Below, one piece after another: positions 25,294 through 34,368 of a stretch of DNA of 64,000 bases. This DNA is from JABWAJ01 sp038323375 (GTDB lineage Bacteria; Bacteroidota; Bacteroidia; Chitinophagales; Saprospiraceae). The position numbers and the translations under genes were made by a program. The notes beneath the pieces are model-generated. The model was not told the DNA's origin. It saw nothing but the letters and a program-made list of their open reading frames with translations, and did no database searches. The stretch's first letter is position 1. Each line of letters opens with the position of its first letter. The stretch spans positions 26,219 to 90,218 of the forward strand of contig JBBQGV010000011.1 in assembly GCA_038323375.1 (NCBI GenBank), in the 5' to 3' direction.

Positions 25294-28200
25294 ATGATCC
25301 GTTGTTATCCCCCTGTCTGGAGAAGCCTACTCGTTGCAGTGGCCTTCGTTGCTTTATTCGCTTCCTGCAACAAACGTTCCGGCAAACCTTCCGTTTTGGT
25401 TTTTTGCAAAACCGCAGGTTACCACCACGAATCCATTACTGATGGCATCGCTGCCATCCAAAAATTAGGCGAGGAAAATGGTTTTAGCGTAGATACGACA
25501 ACCAATTCGGCCTGGTTCAGGGACGATACCCTTTCGAAATATTCCACGGTTGTTTTTCTGAGCACGACCGGCGACGTACTCGACCACTATCAGGAAGCTT
25601 CTTTTGAGCGCTATATCCAGGCTGGTGGCGGATACGTAGGGATTCATGCCGCATCGGATACGGAGTACGAATGGGGCTGGTACGGCCGTCTTGCCGGTGC
25701 GTATTTCTTAGAACATCCGGGAATGTCCGATACGTTTAACAACGTGCAGGAAGGCGTGTTGCACGTTTCCGACCATAAACACGAAGCCACCAAACACCTG
25801 CCGGAACAGTGGAAGCGCACCGACGAATGGTACAGCTTCAAAAAAATGAACCCGGAAGTCAAGGTCTTGATGATCATTGATGAAAAAACCTACAAGGGCG
25901 GCAAAAACGGCGATAACCACCCCATGTCCTGGTACCACAACTACGACGGCGGCAGGGCTTTTTATACCGCACTGGGCCATACCAAAGAATCCTACACCGA
26001 ACCTGATTTCCTGAAGCTTATTCTGGGCGGGATCCAATACGCCATCGGAAAAAACGAAAACCTTGACTATTCAAAAGCCCGAACGCTGCCCGTGCCTGAA
26101 GAAGACCGTTTTTCAAAAACCATGCTTTCTTCCGGCGTTTTTTACGAACCCACCGAAATGACCATCCTGCCCAATCTGGACATTTTAATTGCCCAGCGGC
26201 GCGGTGAAATCATGCTGTACAAAAATGAAACCAGTGCAGTGAAACAGGTCGGGTTTTTGGATGCGTATTTTAAAACCAAAATCAGCGGCGTCAATGCCGA
26301 AGAAGGCGTGATGGGCATACAAGCCGACCCCGGTTTTGAAAAAAATCACTACGTTTTTGTTTTTTATAGCCCGGCAGATACTTCTGTAAATCGCTTGTCG
26401 CGGTTTAAGTTTGAAAACGATACTTTAGACCTGAAGACGGAGCAGATCATTTTGGAGTTGTATTCGCAACGGGAAATTTGTTGCCATACCGGCGGCTCCA
26501 TTGCTTTTGACAAAGACGGGCTGTTGTACCTATCCACCGGCGATAATTCCACGCCGTTTGACGAACCAAATCAGCCTTACGCCAACCACGGCTACGCGCC
26601 ATTGGACGACCGCCCCGGACACGAGCAATACGATGCCCGCCGTTCTTCGGGCAATGCCAATGACCTCCGGGGTAAAATCCTGCGCATCCGCGTTAAGGAA
26701 GACGGTAGCTACGAAATCCCGGAAGGAAACCTGTATCCCAAAGGCCAAGCCGGAACCCGCCCGGAAATCTACGTGCAGGGCAACCGAAACCCTTACCGCA
26801 TTTCGGTAGACCAGAAAAATGGATTTTTGTACTGGGGTGAGGTAGGCCCCGACGCCAACAACGATAGCCTCAATGTGCGCGGCCCCAGGGGCTACGACGA
26901 AGTAAATCAGGCTCGAAAAGCAGGCTTTTTCGGGTGGCCGCTTTTTATTGGCGACAACTACCCTTACCGGCCCTACGACTATAGCACCGGCGCTTCGAGC
27001 CAAACATTCGACCCGCAAAAACCAGTAAATAACTCCCGCAACAACACCGGCATTCAGGATTTACCACCGGCCCAGCCCGCCTTTATCTGGTATCCGTACG
27101 CCGCTTCTCCCGATTTTCCGCAAACGGGAACCGGAGGAAGGAACGCCATGGCCGGCCCTGTTTATTATGCCGATATGTTCCCCGAAGCGACGCGTCTGCC
27201 CGCTTATTACAACGATAAATTGATCATTTACGACTGGATTCGGGGCTGGATAAAAGCCGTGACGCTGCAACCCAACGGCGATTTTGACAAAATGGAGCCT
27301 TTCATGCCCAGTACGAAATTCAATTCGATTATTGATATGGAAATCGGGTCCGACGGGCAGTTGTATTTGCTGGAATATGGCACCGGTTGGTTTAGCAAAA
27401 ATCTCGATTCCGGTCTGTCTCGAATTGACCTCAATGCTGGCAACCGCGCGCCCAAAGTCAACGACCTCGTCGCCAGTAAAACTTCCGGCGTCCTGCCGTT
27501 GTCCGTCGTGTTCACCGTAGATGCGGTTGATCTGGAAAACGATCAAATGACTTATAACTGGGATTTGGGCAACGATGTAAAAAAACAAACCACCGAACCC
27601 CGCCTCGAACATACTTTTGATAAAGTGGGTTCGTATACCGTTGCGGTGCAGGTCAGCGATGATAAAAACGCGACGACAAAAAGCAGTTCGATCAGTATTT
27701 ATGCCGGGAATGAAGCGCCGGTGGTCAATATTGCCCTTACCGGCAATCAGACTTTTTATTTCCCCGGCCAGCCCGTTCGCTATGCGGTCAGCATTTTTGA
27801 CAAAGACGCCCCGTCCGCAGTCTCAGCGGCAGCCGGTGTTTTTGTCTCGGCTGATTACTTAGACAGTCCCGACAGGGCGGCTTTGCCCGTTGGCCATTTA
27901 GTGGCCGGAGCAGTCATGCCCGGAAAAAGCATCATGGAATCGGTGGTTTGCAAAGCGTGCCATAAAGAGGCCGAAAAATCAATCGGGCCTTCTTTTGTAG
28001 ACATTGCAAAACGGTACCAAAAAGACCGCAATGCCACAACTTACCTGCTGGGTAAAATTCAGATGGGTGGTGCCGGAGTTTGGGGCGAAACGGCCATGCC
28101 GGGCAATCCGGACCTTAAAGAAGTAGATGCAAAGCAGATCGTTGCCTGGATTCTATCGCTGGCACCATCGGAGCAGCAAGCCAAAAAATCGCTGGCGCCG

Positions 28201-28749
28201 AGCGGTTCGGTTTCTCCGACGCTTGGAAAAAAGCCCAACAACAATGGCGTTTTCATCCTTTCGGCAAGTTATACTGACAAAGGGGGCGAAGGCATCCAAC
28301 CTTTGAGCGGCGCGGCATCTGTGACGCTCAGAAACAGCAATATGGGTTTTGACGATGCCCGAAATCTGGCAGGTTATACCCGCCTCGACTTTGGTGGAAG
28401 CCGCTTGTTAATGACGCCAAAAGCTGCCGGCTCTTTCAGCTTAGACAGCCTTGACCTCACAGGCATTTCCACTGCGACCATAGCCATGGGCTGGCAGTTT
28501 GCGCCACAATTCGGCTATGCCTTTGAATTGCGCCTCGATGCGCCCAACGGCAAAAAAATAGGAGAAGCAATCTTGAAAGGCAGTGGCAGCGCTGCTCCGA
28601 AAGCAGTTATCCAAACCACTTCGCTGGTTATTCCGATACAACCGGTTAATGACGGGAAGCGCCACAACCTATACCTTGTCAGCAAGCCCAACGATCCGGG
28701 CGAACCGAATCAGGTAGCGTTGCGGGGGATTACGTTTGTTGCGAAGTAG
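25294..28749 (+). CDS. ThuA / PQQ-type sugar dehydrogenase / PKD / cytochrome c lipoprotein
   Basis: A 1151-residue exported lipoprotein: lipobox 'ALFASC' with the Cys near residue 27. Domain order: ThuA-like glutamine-amidotransferase fold (about 32-260, 'VLVFCKTAGYHHESITDGIA', 'GGGYVGIHAASDTEYEW'); a beta-propeller glucose/sorbosone dehydrogenase (about 275-715, 'GVMGIQADPGFEKNHYVFVF', 'GKILRIRVKEDGSYEIPEGN', 'EIYVQGNRNPYRIS'); a PKD domain (about 717-805, 'YNWDLGNDVKK'); a cytochrome c domain with heme site 'CKACH' near residue 887; and a C-terminal beta-sandwich of the carbohydrate-binding CBM6 type. Likely role is periplasmic oxidation of sugars or polysaccharide ends with electrons passed to heme; inferred from domains. 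The layout is familiar in Bacteroidota polysaccharide users. Confidence 0.9.
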   Translation: MIRCYPPVWRSLLVAVAFVALFASCNKRSGKPSVLVFCKTAGYHHESITDGIAAIQKLGEENGFSVDTTTNSAWFRDDTLSKYSTVVFLSTTGDVLDHYQEASFERYIQAGGGYVGIHAASDTEYEWGWYGRLAGAYFLEHPGMSDTFNNVQEGVLHVSDHKHEATKHLPEQWKRTDEWYSFKKMNPEVKVLMIIDEKTYKGGKNGDNHPMSWYHNYDGGRAFYTALGHTKESYTEPDFLKLILGGIQYAIGKNENLDYSKARTLPVPEEDRFSKTMLSSGVFYEPTEMTILPNLDILIAQRRGEIMLYKNETSAVKQVGFLDAYFKTKISGVNAEEGVMGIQADPGFEKNHYVFVFYSPADTSVNRLSRFKFENDTLDLKTEQIILELYSQREICCHTGGSIAFDKDGLLYLSTGDNSTPFDEPNQPYANHGYAPLDDRPGHEQYDARRSSGNANDLRGKILRIRVKEDGSYEIPEGNLYPKGQAGTRPEIYVQGNRNPYRISVDQKNGFLYWGEVGPDANNDSLNVRGPRGYDEVNQARKAGFFGWPLFIGDNYPYRPYDYSTGASSQTFDPQKPVNNSRNNTGIQDLPPAQPAFIWYPYAASPDFPQTGTGGRNAMAGPVYYADMFPEATRLPAYYNDKLIIYDWIRGWIKAVTLQPNGDFDKMEPFMPSTKFNSIIDMEIGSDGQLYLLEYGTGWFSKNLDSGLSRIDLNAGNRAPKVNDLVASKTSGVLPLSVVFTVDAVDLENDQMTYNWDLGNDVKKQTTEPRLEHTFDKVGSYTVAVQVSDDKNATTKSSSISIYAGNEAPVVNIALTGNQTFYFPGQPVRYAVSIFDKDAPSAVSAAAGVFVSADYLDSPDRAALPVGHLVAGAVMPGKSIMESVVCKACHKEAEKSIGPSFVDIAKRYQKDRNATTYLLGKIQMGGAGVWGETAMPGNPDLKEVDAKQIVAWILSLAPSEQQAKKSLAPSGSVSPTLGKKPNNNGVFILSASYTDKGGEGIQPLSGAASVTLRNSNMGFDDARNLAGYTRLDFGGSRLLMTPKAAGSFSLDSLDLTGISTATIAMGWQFAPQFGYAFELRLDAPNGKKIGEAILKGSGSAAPKAVIQTTSLVIPIQPVNDGKRHNLYLVSKPNDPGEPNQVALRGITFVAK

Positions 28750-28775
28750 CCCGTGGTCACAATCGCGCGGAGTCA

Positions 28776-29108
28776 AAAAACGGGCAGAGACCGGCAAATA
28801 GTACACGCGAGGCGGAGCCATCGCGCGAGCGGGTCGAGGTTGTAGGGGGTTGTGTAAAGAGGCAAAAGGCAAAGTGCAAAAGGCAATTTTGTTTCATAAC
28901 ACCTGTTGCTTTTGAAAACAAACAGAACGACTTTTTGAAATCATCCAATTTCGCGGAATTATTGCCTCTTGCCTTTTGCAGCTTGCACCTTATTACACAG
29001 CCCCGACCTTACAATCAACAAATAAATTCGCCGCTACACCCTCGCGCGCACCGTCCCATCGTCCACCGTCTCTTGGGCGACCGCGAGGGTCGCCCTACCG
29101 TCCACCAT
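28776..29108. repeat. Intergenic repeat cluster before the GG peptide
   Basis: The 468 bases between the ThuA gene and the peptide gene carry three repeats and no gene: the REP-like GC-rich copy 2 (28776-28833); a 147-base inverted arrangement with left part 'gaggcaaaaggcaaagtg' (about 28853-28890) and right part 'attgcctcttgccttttg' (about 28960-28999); and the GGGCGACC palindrome copy 2 (29075-29095). The 'aaaggcaag' motif recurs at 3018, 32640 and 42517. Confidence 0.6.
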
Positions 29109-29217
29109 CATATTTTCGTCTGAAAGCTGACTTTTAATTTTTTTTGGTGTGACGGGTTGCTCGGTTTATCTTTATTTTGCAATCCAATAGGATTCCATGC
29201 TAAAAAATTACATTTTT

Positions 29218-29418
29218 ATGAAAAAGCTCAACTTAGATGCATTCGCAGGAACAACACTGAATGAAGCGCAACAAACCGAAATCAAAGGTGGATTAAGCAT
29301 CATTCAGGTGGGACGCCGCCAGGTAAAATTTTCCAAGTGGGGAGAAATTGACATTCGGTTCACTGCCAATGGTATTGCTATGCCAACTGTTGCTCAGGGC
29401 GACGACGACCAGGAATAG
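29218..29418 (+). CDS. Orphan double-glycine leader peptide (putative bacteriocin/RiPP precursor)
   Basis: A 66-residue peptide starting MKKLNLDAFAGTTLNEAQQ and reaching a Gly-Gly processing site (TEIKGG) at residues 24-25. This is the standard Bacteroidota GG-leader form recognised by C39-peptidase ABC exporters. The predicted 41-residue product begins LSIIQVGRRQVKFSKWGEID and ends acidic (GDDDQE). It has no cysteine, so lanthionine or sactionine bridges are excluded. An in-frame ATG at 29197 would add seven residues (MLKNYIF); I prefer 29218. No exporter, modifying enzyme or immunity gene is next to it: the downstream gene is convergent and unrelated. Confidence 0.65.
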   Translation: MKKLNLDAFAGTTLNEAQQTEIKGGLSIIQVGRRQVKFSKWGEIDIRFTANGIAMPTVAQGDDDQE

Positions 29419-29432
29419 CGACCGCCATTTTG

Positions 29433-30977
29433 CTACTGCTTTTCGGAAAGCAAAAGCTGTTTGTATTTTTCCTGCACAATGTAACTGAAAGCCTGCCCCG
29501 ACAGCTTGCTTTCAATCCAGGATTCAAAATCGAACAATTGCAGCATGGCTTTTTCGGCAGGGTTGTCTGAAAGGGTGTTAAAATCCTGACGCAGTTGCTG
29601 AAGGGCTTCCTGTATTTCTTTTGCGCGGCCTGCTTTGATGGCTTTTCGCAAAAACTGAATAAGGCTCACCTCGAACAGCAACATGGTTTTGTGTTGATTC
29701 AGGAAGCGTTGCGTTGAACGCAACAGGGAATCAAGCAACAGGTAGTTGTCCATCTCATAGTGAATGATGAGATTCAGGATGCGCGCCAAGCTTTGCAGAT
29801 CTTGGCGTTCTACGCTCCGCGGCAGCCCCAGCCATTCGTTCAGGTAATCCAGCGCTTTGCCGAAATCGCCGGCACCGAAGTAGATGTAGAAATATTGAAA
29901 GTAGAAACTACTCCGTTCAAACTGCTCTTTATCAAAGAGTTTCACTTCTTCCAGGTGCTGTTCCAGCGCCTGAAGTCCTTCTTTAAATTCGCCGGTGACA
30001 ATGCACAATCGGAAAGCATTGGTGTAGTATTGCCGATGAATTTTCAACTCGTCGTCGCGGGTATTGGGTTGCACGCTGCGCAGTTTTTTCAGGACTTCCC
30101 GCACGCCTTCGTAATTGCCGAGGTAGCCGCAGCTCACCGAATAATTGCTCAGGGCAGAAATGTATTCCGAAACGTCTTCGCGCAACAGGAGCGGCTTCGA
30201 TTCCATGATGCCGATTAAGACCCGGCTCATTTCATAAAATCCGGCGTAGTCCTTCTGCGCATAGCTAAAAATAGACCGGACGCGGTAGTACAAAACCCGA
30301 GCCTGGTGCGATAGCGCATGGCTTTCATCCTGGAGCAACGGTTGTCCGAACAGCGATGGAATGTCGTCGCCCGCAGCGGGCCGTAAGGCATTTTTGCGGA
30401 TGCTCAGCCAACTCTCGTAAAAAAGATTCTGGTAAGCGTTGAGGTTTTGAAGCCGTTCGGCGCACAAAGCTTCTTCCTGCTCGATTTCCCCTAAGCGCTT
30501 GTTTAACCCATCAATATCGCCCCGGGCATAAGCCACCAATTTTTCCCAGTGGAGTACTTCAAGCAGGGTTCCGAATTTTTCGTACTCCTGCGCTAATTTT
30601 CCCGCTTTGTTCAGGATTTGCAGGCATTCATCGAAATGTGCCCGCCGGTGCAACGCGCGCACCCCCTGCAACATCCCCTTGAGTTTGTAATCTATGGAGG
30701 TGTTCTCGTCATAAGCCTGTAGGCTTTTCAGCACTAATTCGTAGAGGTAGGCTTTCAGTTCCGAATATTTGCGGCTTTGCAGGGGTTCGCCACCGTAGAT
30801 CTGGCGCCGGAGCACGTCATCGTCGAATTCGGCCTGCGCATCCATGGCATCAAACAACGACGCATACTTATTTCCCTTGTTCCCGGTGGCACCAATGAAT
30901 ACTTTAAAATACCGCTTTTCTGTTGCGGAAAGCGATTTAATCAGGCGGAAAAGGCGGTCGGAGGAGGTCTTTGGCAT
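29433..30977 (-). CDS. Helical repeat protein of unknown function (Bacteroidota family)
   Basis: A 514-residue soluble protein, no signal peptide, almost entirely alpha-helical by eye with TPR-like spacing ('LNKAGKLAQEYEKFGTLLEV', 'LEQHLEEVKLFDKEQFERSS', 'QYFYIYFGAGDFGKALDYLN'). The N-terminus 'LFRLIKSLSATEKRYFKVFI' is characteristic of a widespread Bacteroidota hypothetical family; I know of no function. I chose ATG 30977 over the TTG at 30983. It ends 14 bases from the convergent GG-peptide gene and is flanked upstream by repeat-rich intergenic DNA. A scaffold or protein-interaction role is likely from the fold alone. Confidence 0.75.
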   Translation of the reverse strand: MPKTSSDRLFRLIKSLSATEKRYFKVFIGATGNKGNKYASLFDAMDAQAEFDDDVLRRQIYGGEPLQSRKYSELKAYLYELVLKSLQAYDENTSIDYKLKGMLQGVRALHRRAHFDECLQILNKAGKLAQEYEKFGTLLEVLHWEKLVAYARGDIDGLNKRLGEIEQEEALCAERLQNLNAYQNLFYESWLSIRKNALRPAAGDDIPSLFGQPLLQDESHALSHQARVLYYRVRSIFSYAQKDYAGFYEMSRVLIGIMESKPLLLREDVSEYISALSNYSVSCGYLGNYEGVREVLKKLRSVQPNTRDDELKIHRQYYTNAFRLCIVTGEFKEGLQALEQHLEEVKLFDKEQFERSSFYFQYFYIYFGAGDFGKALDYLNEWLGLPRSVERQDLQSLARILNLIIHYEMDNYLLLDSLLRSTQRFLNQHKTMLLFEVSLIQFLRKAIKAGRAKEIQEALQQLRQDFNTLSDNPAEKAMLQLFDFESWIESKLSGQAFSYIVQEKYKQLLLSEKQ

Positions 30978-31351
30978 GATCAAAGGCTAAAATGATGAAT
31001 TAGTGTCTGTCTTTATAGTCCGGTAGCTGCGTTATCGGATCGTATCGGAATATTCGTCCGTCTTTTACACAAAGTTACTAATCCTATGCCGACAATAAAC
31101 CGATGACTACCTGTAAATAGGTAAAAATCTCCAGTTCTTGAAACCTGACAATCGAAAGGTGGGAAAAGGTTAAAGGTTAAAGTGGAAAGGTTAAAGGGGG
31201 GACACGAAATTTTGATCGTGAAGCGTAATCCCTACTTTTACCTTTTACCTTTCTACTTTAACTTTCCCATTTGCATCTTAATAGACAAATACGAAAACAT
31301 TGTAACCCCTTCCCGGTGTTATAAGCTGTTATTTCTTATGCGCAACCCATC
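30978..31351. repeat. Repeat-bearing intergenic region upstream of the MFS gene
   Basis: No gene is seen here. At 31001 there is a family B left-end fragment (TAGTGTCTG...'ggtagctgcgttat'). From 31160 to 31269 there is a long imperfect inverted repeat of purine-rich sequence ('gggaaaaggttaaaggttaa') against its complement ('ctactttaactttccca'), with a loop of about 38 bases. It may hold the promoters of the two divergent genes, but I see no confident match. Confidence 0.5.
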
Positions 31352-32545
31352 ATGAAAAACGAAAAAACCCTCCTTTTTGTCCTGGCAGTCGTTCAATTTA
31401 CTGACATCATGGACTTTATGATCATCATGCCTTTAGGCTCTACGTTCATGAGGGAGTTTGACATTACGCCACAGCAGTTCAGCATCATTGTGTCTTCCTA
31501 CGCCATCGCTGCTTTTTGCTCCGGCCTCCTTGGTGCCGGGTTTATTGACCGGTTCGACCGGAAAAAAGTATTGTTGTTTATTTATGCCGGTTTTGCCATT
31601 GGCACCTTAGCTTGCTCAATAGCGCCCGGTTTTGGATTTTTTCTTGCGGCGCGCAGCCTGACCGGTGTGTTTGGCGGCATTTTGGCCGCGCTTGTTTTGT
31701 CCATCATAGGCGACAATATCCCTTTGGAACGGCGCGGCGCAGCGATGGGCATTGTGATGACTGCATTTTCATTGGCTTCCATCGCAGGCGTTCCGACCGG
31801 ATTATTCTTAGCCGCACATTTTGGCTGGCAGGCACCGTTCCTCACCATCGGAGGCATTGCCATTTTGCTTTGGCTGGTGATCGTTTTTACGCTGCCGCCT
31901 ATGAAGAAGCACTTAGAAAGCGGCTTGGTGCAACGCAATCCGCTGAAAGTTTTCAAAAATATCGCTACAGATCCCAACCAATTGCGCGCCCTGCTTTTTA
32001 CGCTCATTTTGATGTTGGGTCATTTTTCAGTCGTCCCTTTCATTGCGCCGTATATGGAGTTGAACATCGGTTTCGACACCTATCAGATCTCCTACATCTA
32101 TGGCTTAGGCGGCCTGCTCACAGTTTTTCTGCTGCCCTTATTCGGAAAATTAGCGGATCGCTACGGCCATATCCGGGTATTCACCATTGCAAGCTTTTTT
32201 GCCTTGATTTCCATCTTTGCCATCACCAACCTCCCACAGGTTTCCATTGCACTTGCCTTGTGCGTTACTTCTTCTTTTTTCATTGTTTCCAGCGGGCGCA
32301 GTGTGCCGGCCACTACCTTAGTGACTTCGGTTGTACGCCCGGAAAGCCGCGGCAGTTTTATGAGCGTACGCGCATCCGTTAATGAACTGGCGCTGGGTCT
32401 TGCCGCTTTTATGGCGGGCATGATCGTGACGAGGCGCCCCGACGGCTCGCTGGAACATTACCCTTATGTCGGGTACATCGCTATTGCCATGAGTATTGTT
32501 GCCGTTTTGATTGCCCGAAAACTGAAACCGGCGGAAGGGGCTTAA
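31352..32545 (+). CDS. MFS transporter (DHA1/AraJ-like efflux family)
   Basis: A 397-residue, twelve-helix major facilitator. It begins 'LLFVLAVVQFTDIMDFMIIM', has the loop 2-3 motif 'LLGAGFIDRFDRKKVLLFIY', then 'GDNIPLERRGAAMGIVMTA' and 'FSLASIAGVPTGLFLAAHFG', matching the sugar-efflux/arabinose-polymer AraJ-like group. In the second half, 'GKLADRYGHIRVFTI' is the repeat of the loop motif. The substrate cannot be told from sequence. It stands as a single gene 175 bases before an esterase on the same strand; the intervening repeat argues against tight coupling. Confidence 0.85.
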   Translation: MKNEKTLLFVLAVVQFTDIMDFMIIMPLGSTFMREFDITPQQFSIIVSSYAIAAFCSGLLGAGFIDRFDRKKVLLFIYAGFAIGTLACSIAPGFGFFLAARSLTGVFGGILAALVLSIIGDNIPLERRGAAMGIVMTAFSLASIAGVPTGLFLAAHFGWQAPFLTIGGIAILLWLVIVFTLPPMKKHLESGLVQRNPLKVFKNIATDPNQLRALLFTLILMLGHFSVVPFIAPYMELNIGFDTYQISYIYGLGGLLTVFLLPLFGKLADRYGHIRVFTIASFFALISIFAITNLPQVSIALALCVTSSFFIVSSGRSVPATTLVTSVVRPESRGSFMSVRASVNELALGLAAFMAGMIVTRRPDGSLEHYPYVGYIAIAMSIVAVLIARKLKPAEGA

Positions 32546-32720
32546 CGCTTGTTCTGAAATCCCGCACAAACGCTAAAAATCCTGCTGCATAAACTATCCT
32601 GCAACGTTAATTTTCTCCTATTTTGCGGCCCCGGATGTGGAAAGGGCAAAGAGTAAATTTACAAAAGGCAACTGCAGAGAGCAAGTTTGCAAAAGGCAAG
32701 GACAGCAAAACAGTACCGCA

Positions 32721-33614
32721 ATGATTGATCCGATGAAGTTCTGGAAAGATTCCGTTTCGACAGGCATTCGACTGATAACGAGGATATTCGAGAAAGGAGA
32801 GCCGGCGACCGGCGTTGAAATTCACCAAATAGAAAACTTCCCTTCCGCACACCTCCACCGGGAGGTAAGGGTTGATGTTTTTTTACCCCCGCAATATTTC
32901 GACCGCAGCAATAATCGCTACCCCGTGCTGTTTTTCAACGACGGGCAAGACATGGGCATTGCCGGTATGGCCGATACGCTGGAGCGCCTTTATGCCGCGC
33001 AGCGTTTGCCGCGCCTTGTGGTCGTCGCCATTCATGCCGGCGATCGCATCCACGAATACGGCACAGCCGGCCGGGCGGATTATAAAAACAGGGGAAATAA
33101 AGCAGGTGCCTACACCTCGTTTCTGCTGGAAGAATTGATTCCGGCTTTGCGCAAACGCTACCGCTTGTCGGATGCCCGAAAAGATGTTGCCTTCGCCGGG
33201 TTTTCACTCGGCGGCCTTTCCGCTTTCGACATTGCCTGGAACCACCCGCAGTATTTTTCCAAAACCGGGGTCTTTTCCGGCGCGCTGTGGTGGCGGCATC
33301 AGGCGTTCACGCACGACAACCCCGACGCACACCGCATCATCCACGAAGTGGTTCGGGAAAGCCCAAAGCGCGACAACATGCGCTTCTGGTTTCAGTGTGG
33401 AACAAACGATGAAACAGACGACCGAAATGGCAACGGCATCATAGATGCAATAGACGATACCCTCGACCTGATCAAAGAATTAGAGCAAAAGGGGTACCGC
33501 AACGGATCCGAGATCACGTACATAGAAGTGCAGGGTGGCGAACACAACCACCATACCTGGGCGAAGGTCTTACCCGATTTTTTGATCTGGGCCTTTGGCA
33601 AACCACACGAATAG
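32721..33614 (+). CDS. Alpha/beta-hydrolase esterase (Fes/esterase D-like)
   Basis: A 297-residue hydrolase. The nucleophile elbow is 'AFAGFSLGGLSAFDIAWNHP', the oxyanion region 'RYPVLFFNDGQDMG', the probable acid lies in 'CGTNDETDDRNGNG', and the catalytic His in 'GGEHNHHTWAKVLP'. The fold matches enterochelin-esterase-like putative esterases. The frame stays open upstream to 32637, but that stretch is a 'gcaagtttgcaaaaggcaag' repeat, so I take ATG 32721 (MIDPMKFW) as the start. There is no signal peptide from this start, so it is probably cytoplasmic. Its TAG stop (33612-33614) is the first three bases of the family B element. Confidence 0.85.
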   Translation: MIDPMKFWKDSVSTGIRLITRIFEKGEPATGVEIHQIENFPSAHLHREVRVDVFLPPQYFDRSNNRYPVLFFNDGQDMGIAGMADTLERLYAAQRLPRLVVVAIHAGDRIHEYGTAGRADYKNRGNKAGAYTSFLLEELIPALRKRYRLSDARKDVAFAGFSLGGLSAFDIAWNHPQYFSKTGVFSGALWWRHQAFTHDNPDAHRIIHEVVRESPKRDNMRFWFQCGTNDETDDRNGNGIIDAIDDTLDLIKELEQKGYRNGSEITYIEVQGGEHNHHTWAKVLPDFLIWAFGKPHE

Positions 33615-33757
33615 TGTCTGTCTTTCTAGTCCGATAGCTGCGTTATGCTCGGCCCCCAAAATGGTCACTTACGCGAGTAGGCTCCCGTTTTTGGGGCCTT
33701 CGCATGCCTTACTCTCGAACGCTAAAGCTCAGACACCGACTAAATGGCCAGACACTA
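33612..33757. repeat. MITE-like element, family B, full copy
   Basis: A 146-base element with ends TAGTGTCTG and its complement CAGACACTA. The left part (TAGTGTCTGTCTTTCTAGTC then 'cgatagctgcgttatgctcgg') is repeated at 14154 and 31001. The interior holds a GGCCCCCAAAA / TTTTTGGGGCC palindrome (about 33651-33699). It lies between the esterase and a convergent ArsR-type gene. Confidence 0.7.
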
Positions 33758-33781
33758 AACAAGCTCTTACTTTTACGAGAA

Positions 33782-34093
33782 TCAGGCCGGGCTGGTCAAA
33801 AACGACCGGACTGCCTGTAAAGCCTGCCCGATTGTATCATAATCGAGGCTGTAATGAATAAATTTACCTTCCCTTGTTGTTTTCACAACGCCAGCAGCAC
33901 GCAAAACCCGCAGGTGTTGAGAGGTGATGGATTGTTCCAGACGCAGGGAATTGTAAATTTTGTTGACGTTTATTGAGCCATTTTTGTCAATAAACTCGAT
34001 GATTCTGAGCCGTAGCGGGTGCGCCATGGCACGAAGCATTTCGGAAGAAACGTGGAGTTTCTCCCCATTGAGTGTTGTGTCAGTCTTTCTCAT
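33782..34093 (-). CDS. ArsR-type HTH transcriptional regulator (paralog 1)
   Basis: The product is 103 residues from ATG 34093; upstream codons in frame to 34168 are unlikely to be translated. A winged helix covers most of it: 'LRAMAHPLRLRIIEFIDKNG', recognition helix 'LRLEQSITSQHLRVLRAAGV', wing 'KTTREGKFIHYSLD'. No metal-binding Cys motif (CxC) is present, so metal sensing is doubtful. It is clearly related to the next gene at 34369 (shared 'LRLEQSxxSQHLxxLRxAGVV'), pointing to a local duplication. Confidence 0.85.
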   Translation of the reverse strand: MRKTDTTLNGEKLHVSSEMLRAMAHPLRLRIIEFIDKNGSINVNKIYNSLRLEQSITSQHLRVLRAAGVVKTTREGKFIHYSLDYDTIGQALQAVRSFLTSPA

Positions 34094-34272
34094 AGAAAAA
34101 TTTGCTTTACGGCCTGCAAACCTACCGATTGTCCCTTCTGTAAGTTGCCTGCTGAATAAGGTAAGCAAATATGAGTTTTTCCTTTATCTTTTGTGCTATC
34201 AGACCTGATCTTTTTTTAACACGCAAGTAATTTCAGGGGTTGGAAAACAGGATGGTTTCCTGAAGACATGAG

Positions 34273-34310
34273 AAATGCTGCAACCTACCCTTCGCAGATT
34301 GCAGCATTTT
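34273..34310 (-). terminator. Possible terminator hairpin
   Basis: Stem AAATGCTGCAA / TTGCAGCATTT with a 15-base loop, located downstream of the second ArsR-type gene on the minus strand and upstream of the first. The following T-rich tract is short, so termination is only likely. The rest of the 275-base gap shows nothing else. Confidence 0.45.
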
Positions 34311-34368
34311 CAGGAAGCAGAGCTTCACAAAGCATCGTGTTTCAGTAGTACCACCAGAGCGCGGTTTT

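Noticed and set aside
32637..32720. An N-terminal extension of the esterase reading frame
   Set aside because: The extension is encoded by the 'gcaagtttgcaaaaggcaag' repeat found at other intergenic sites; the conserved protein begins near ATG 32721.
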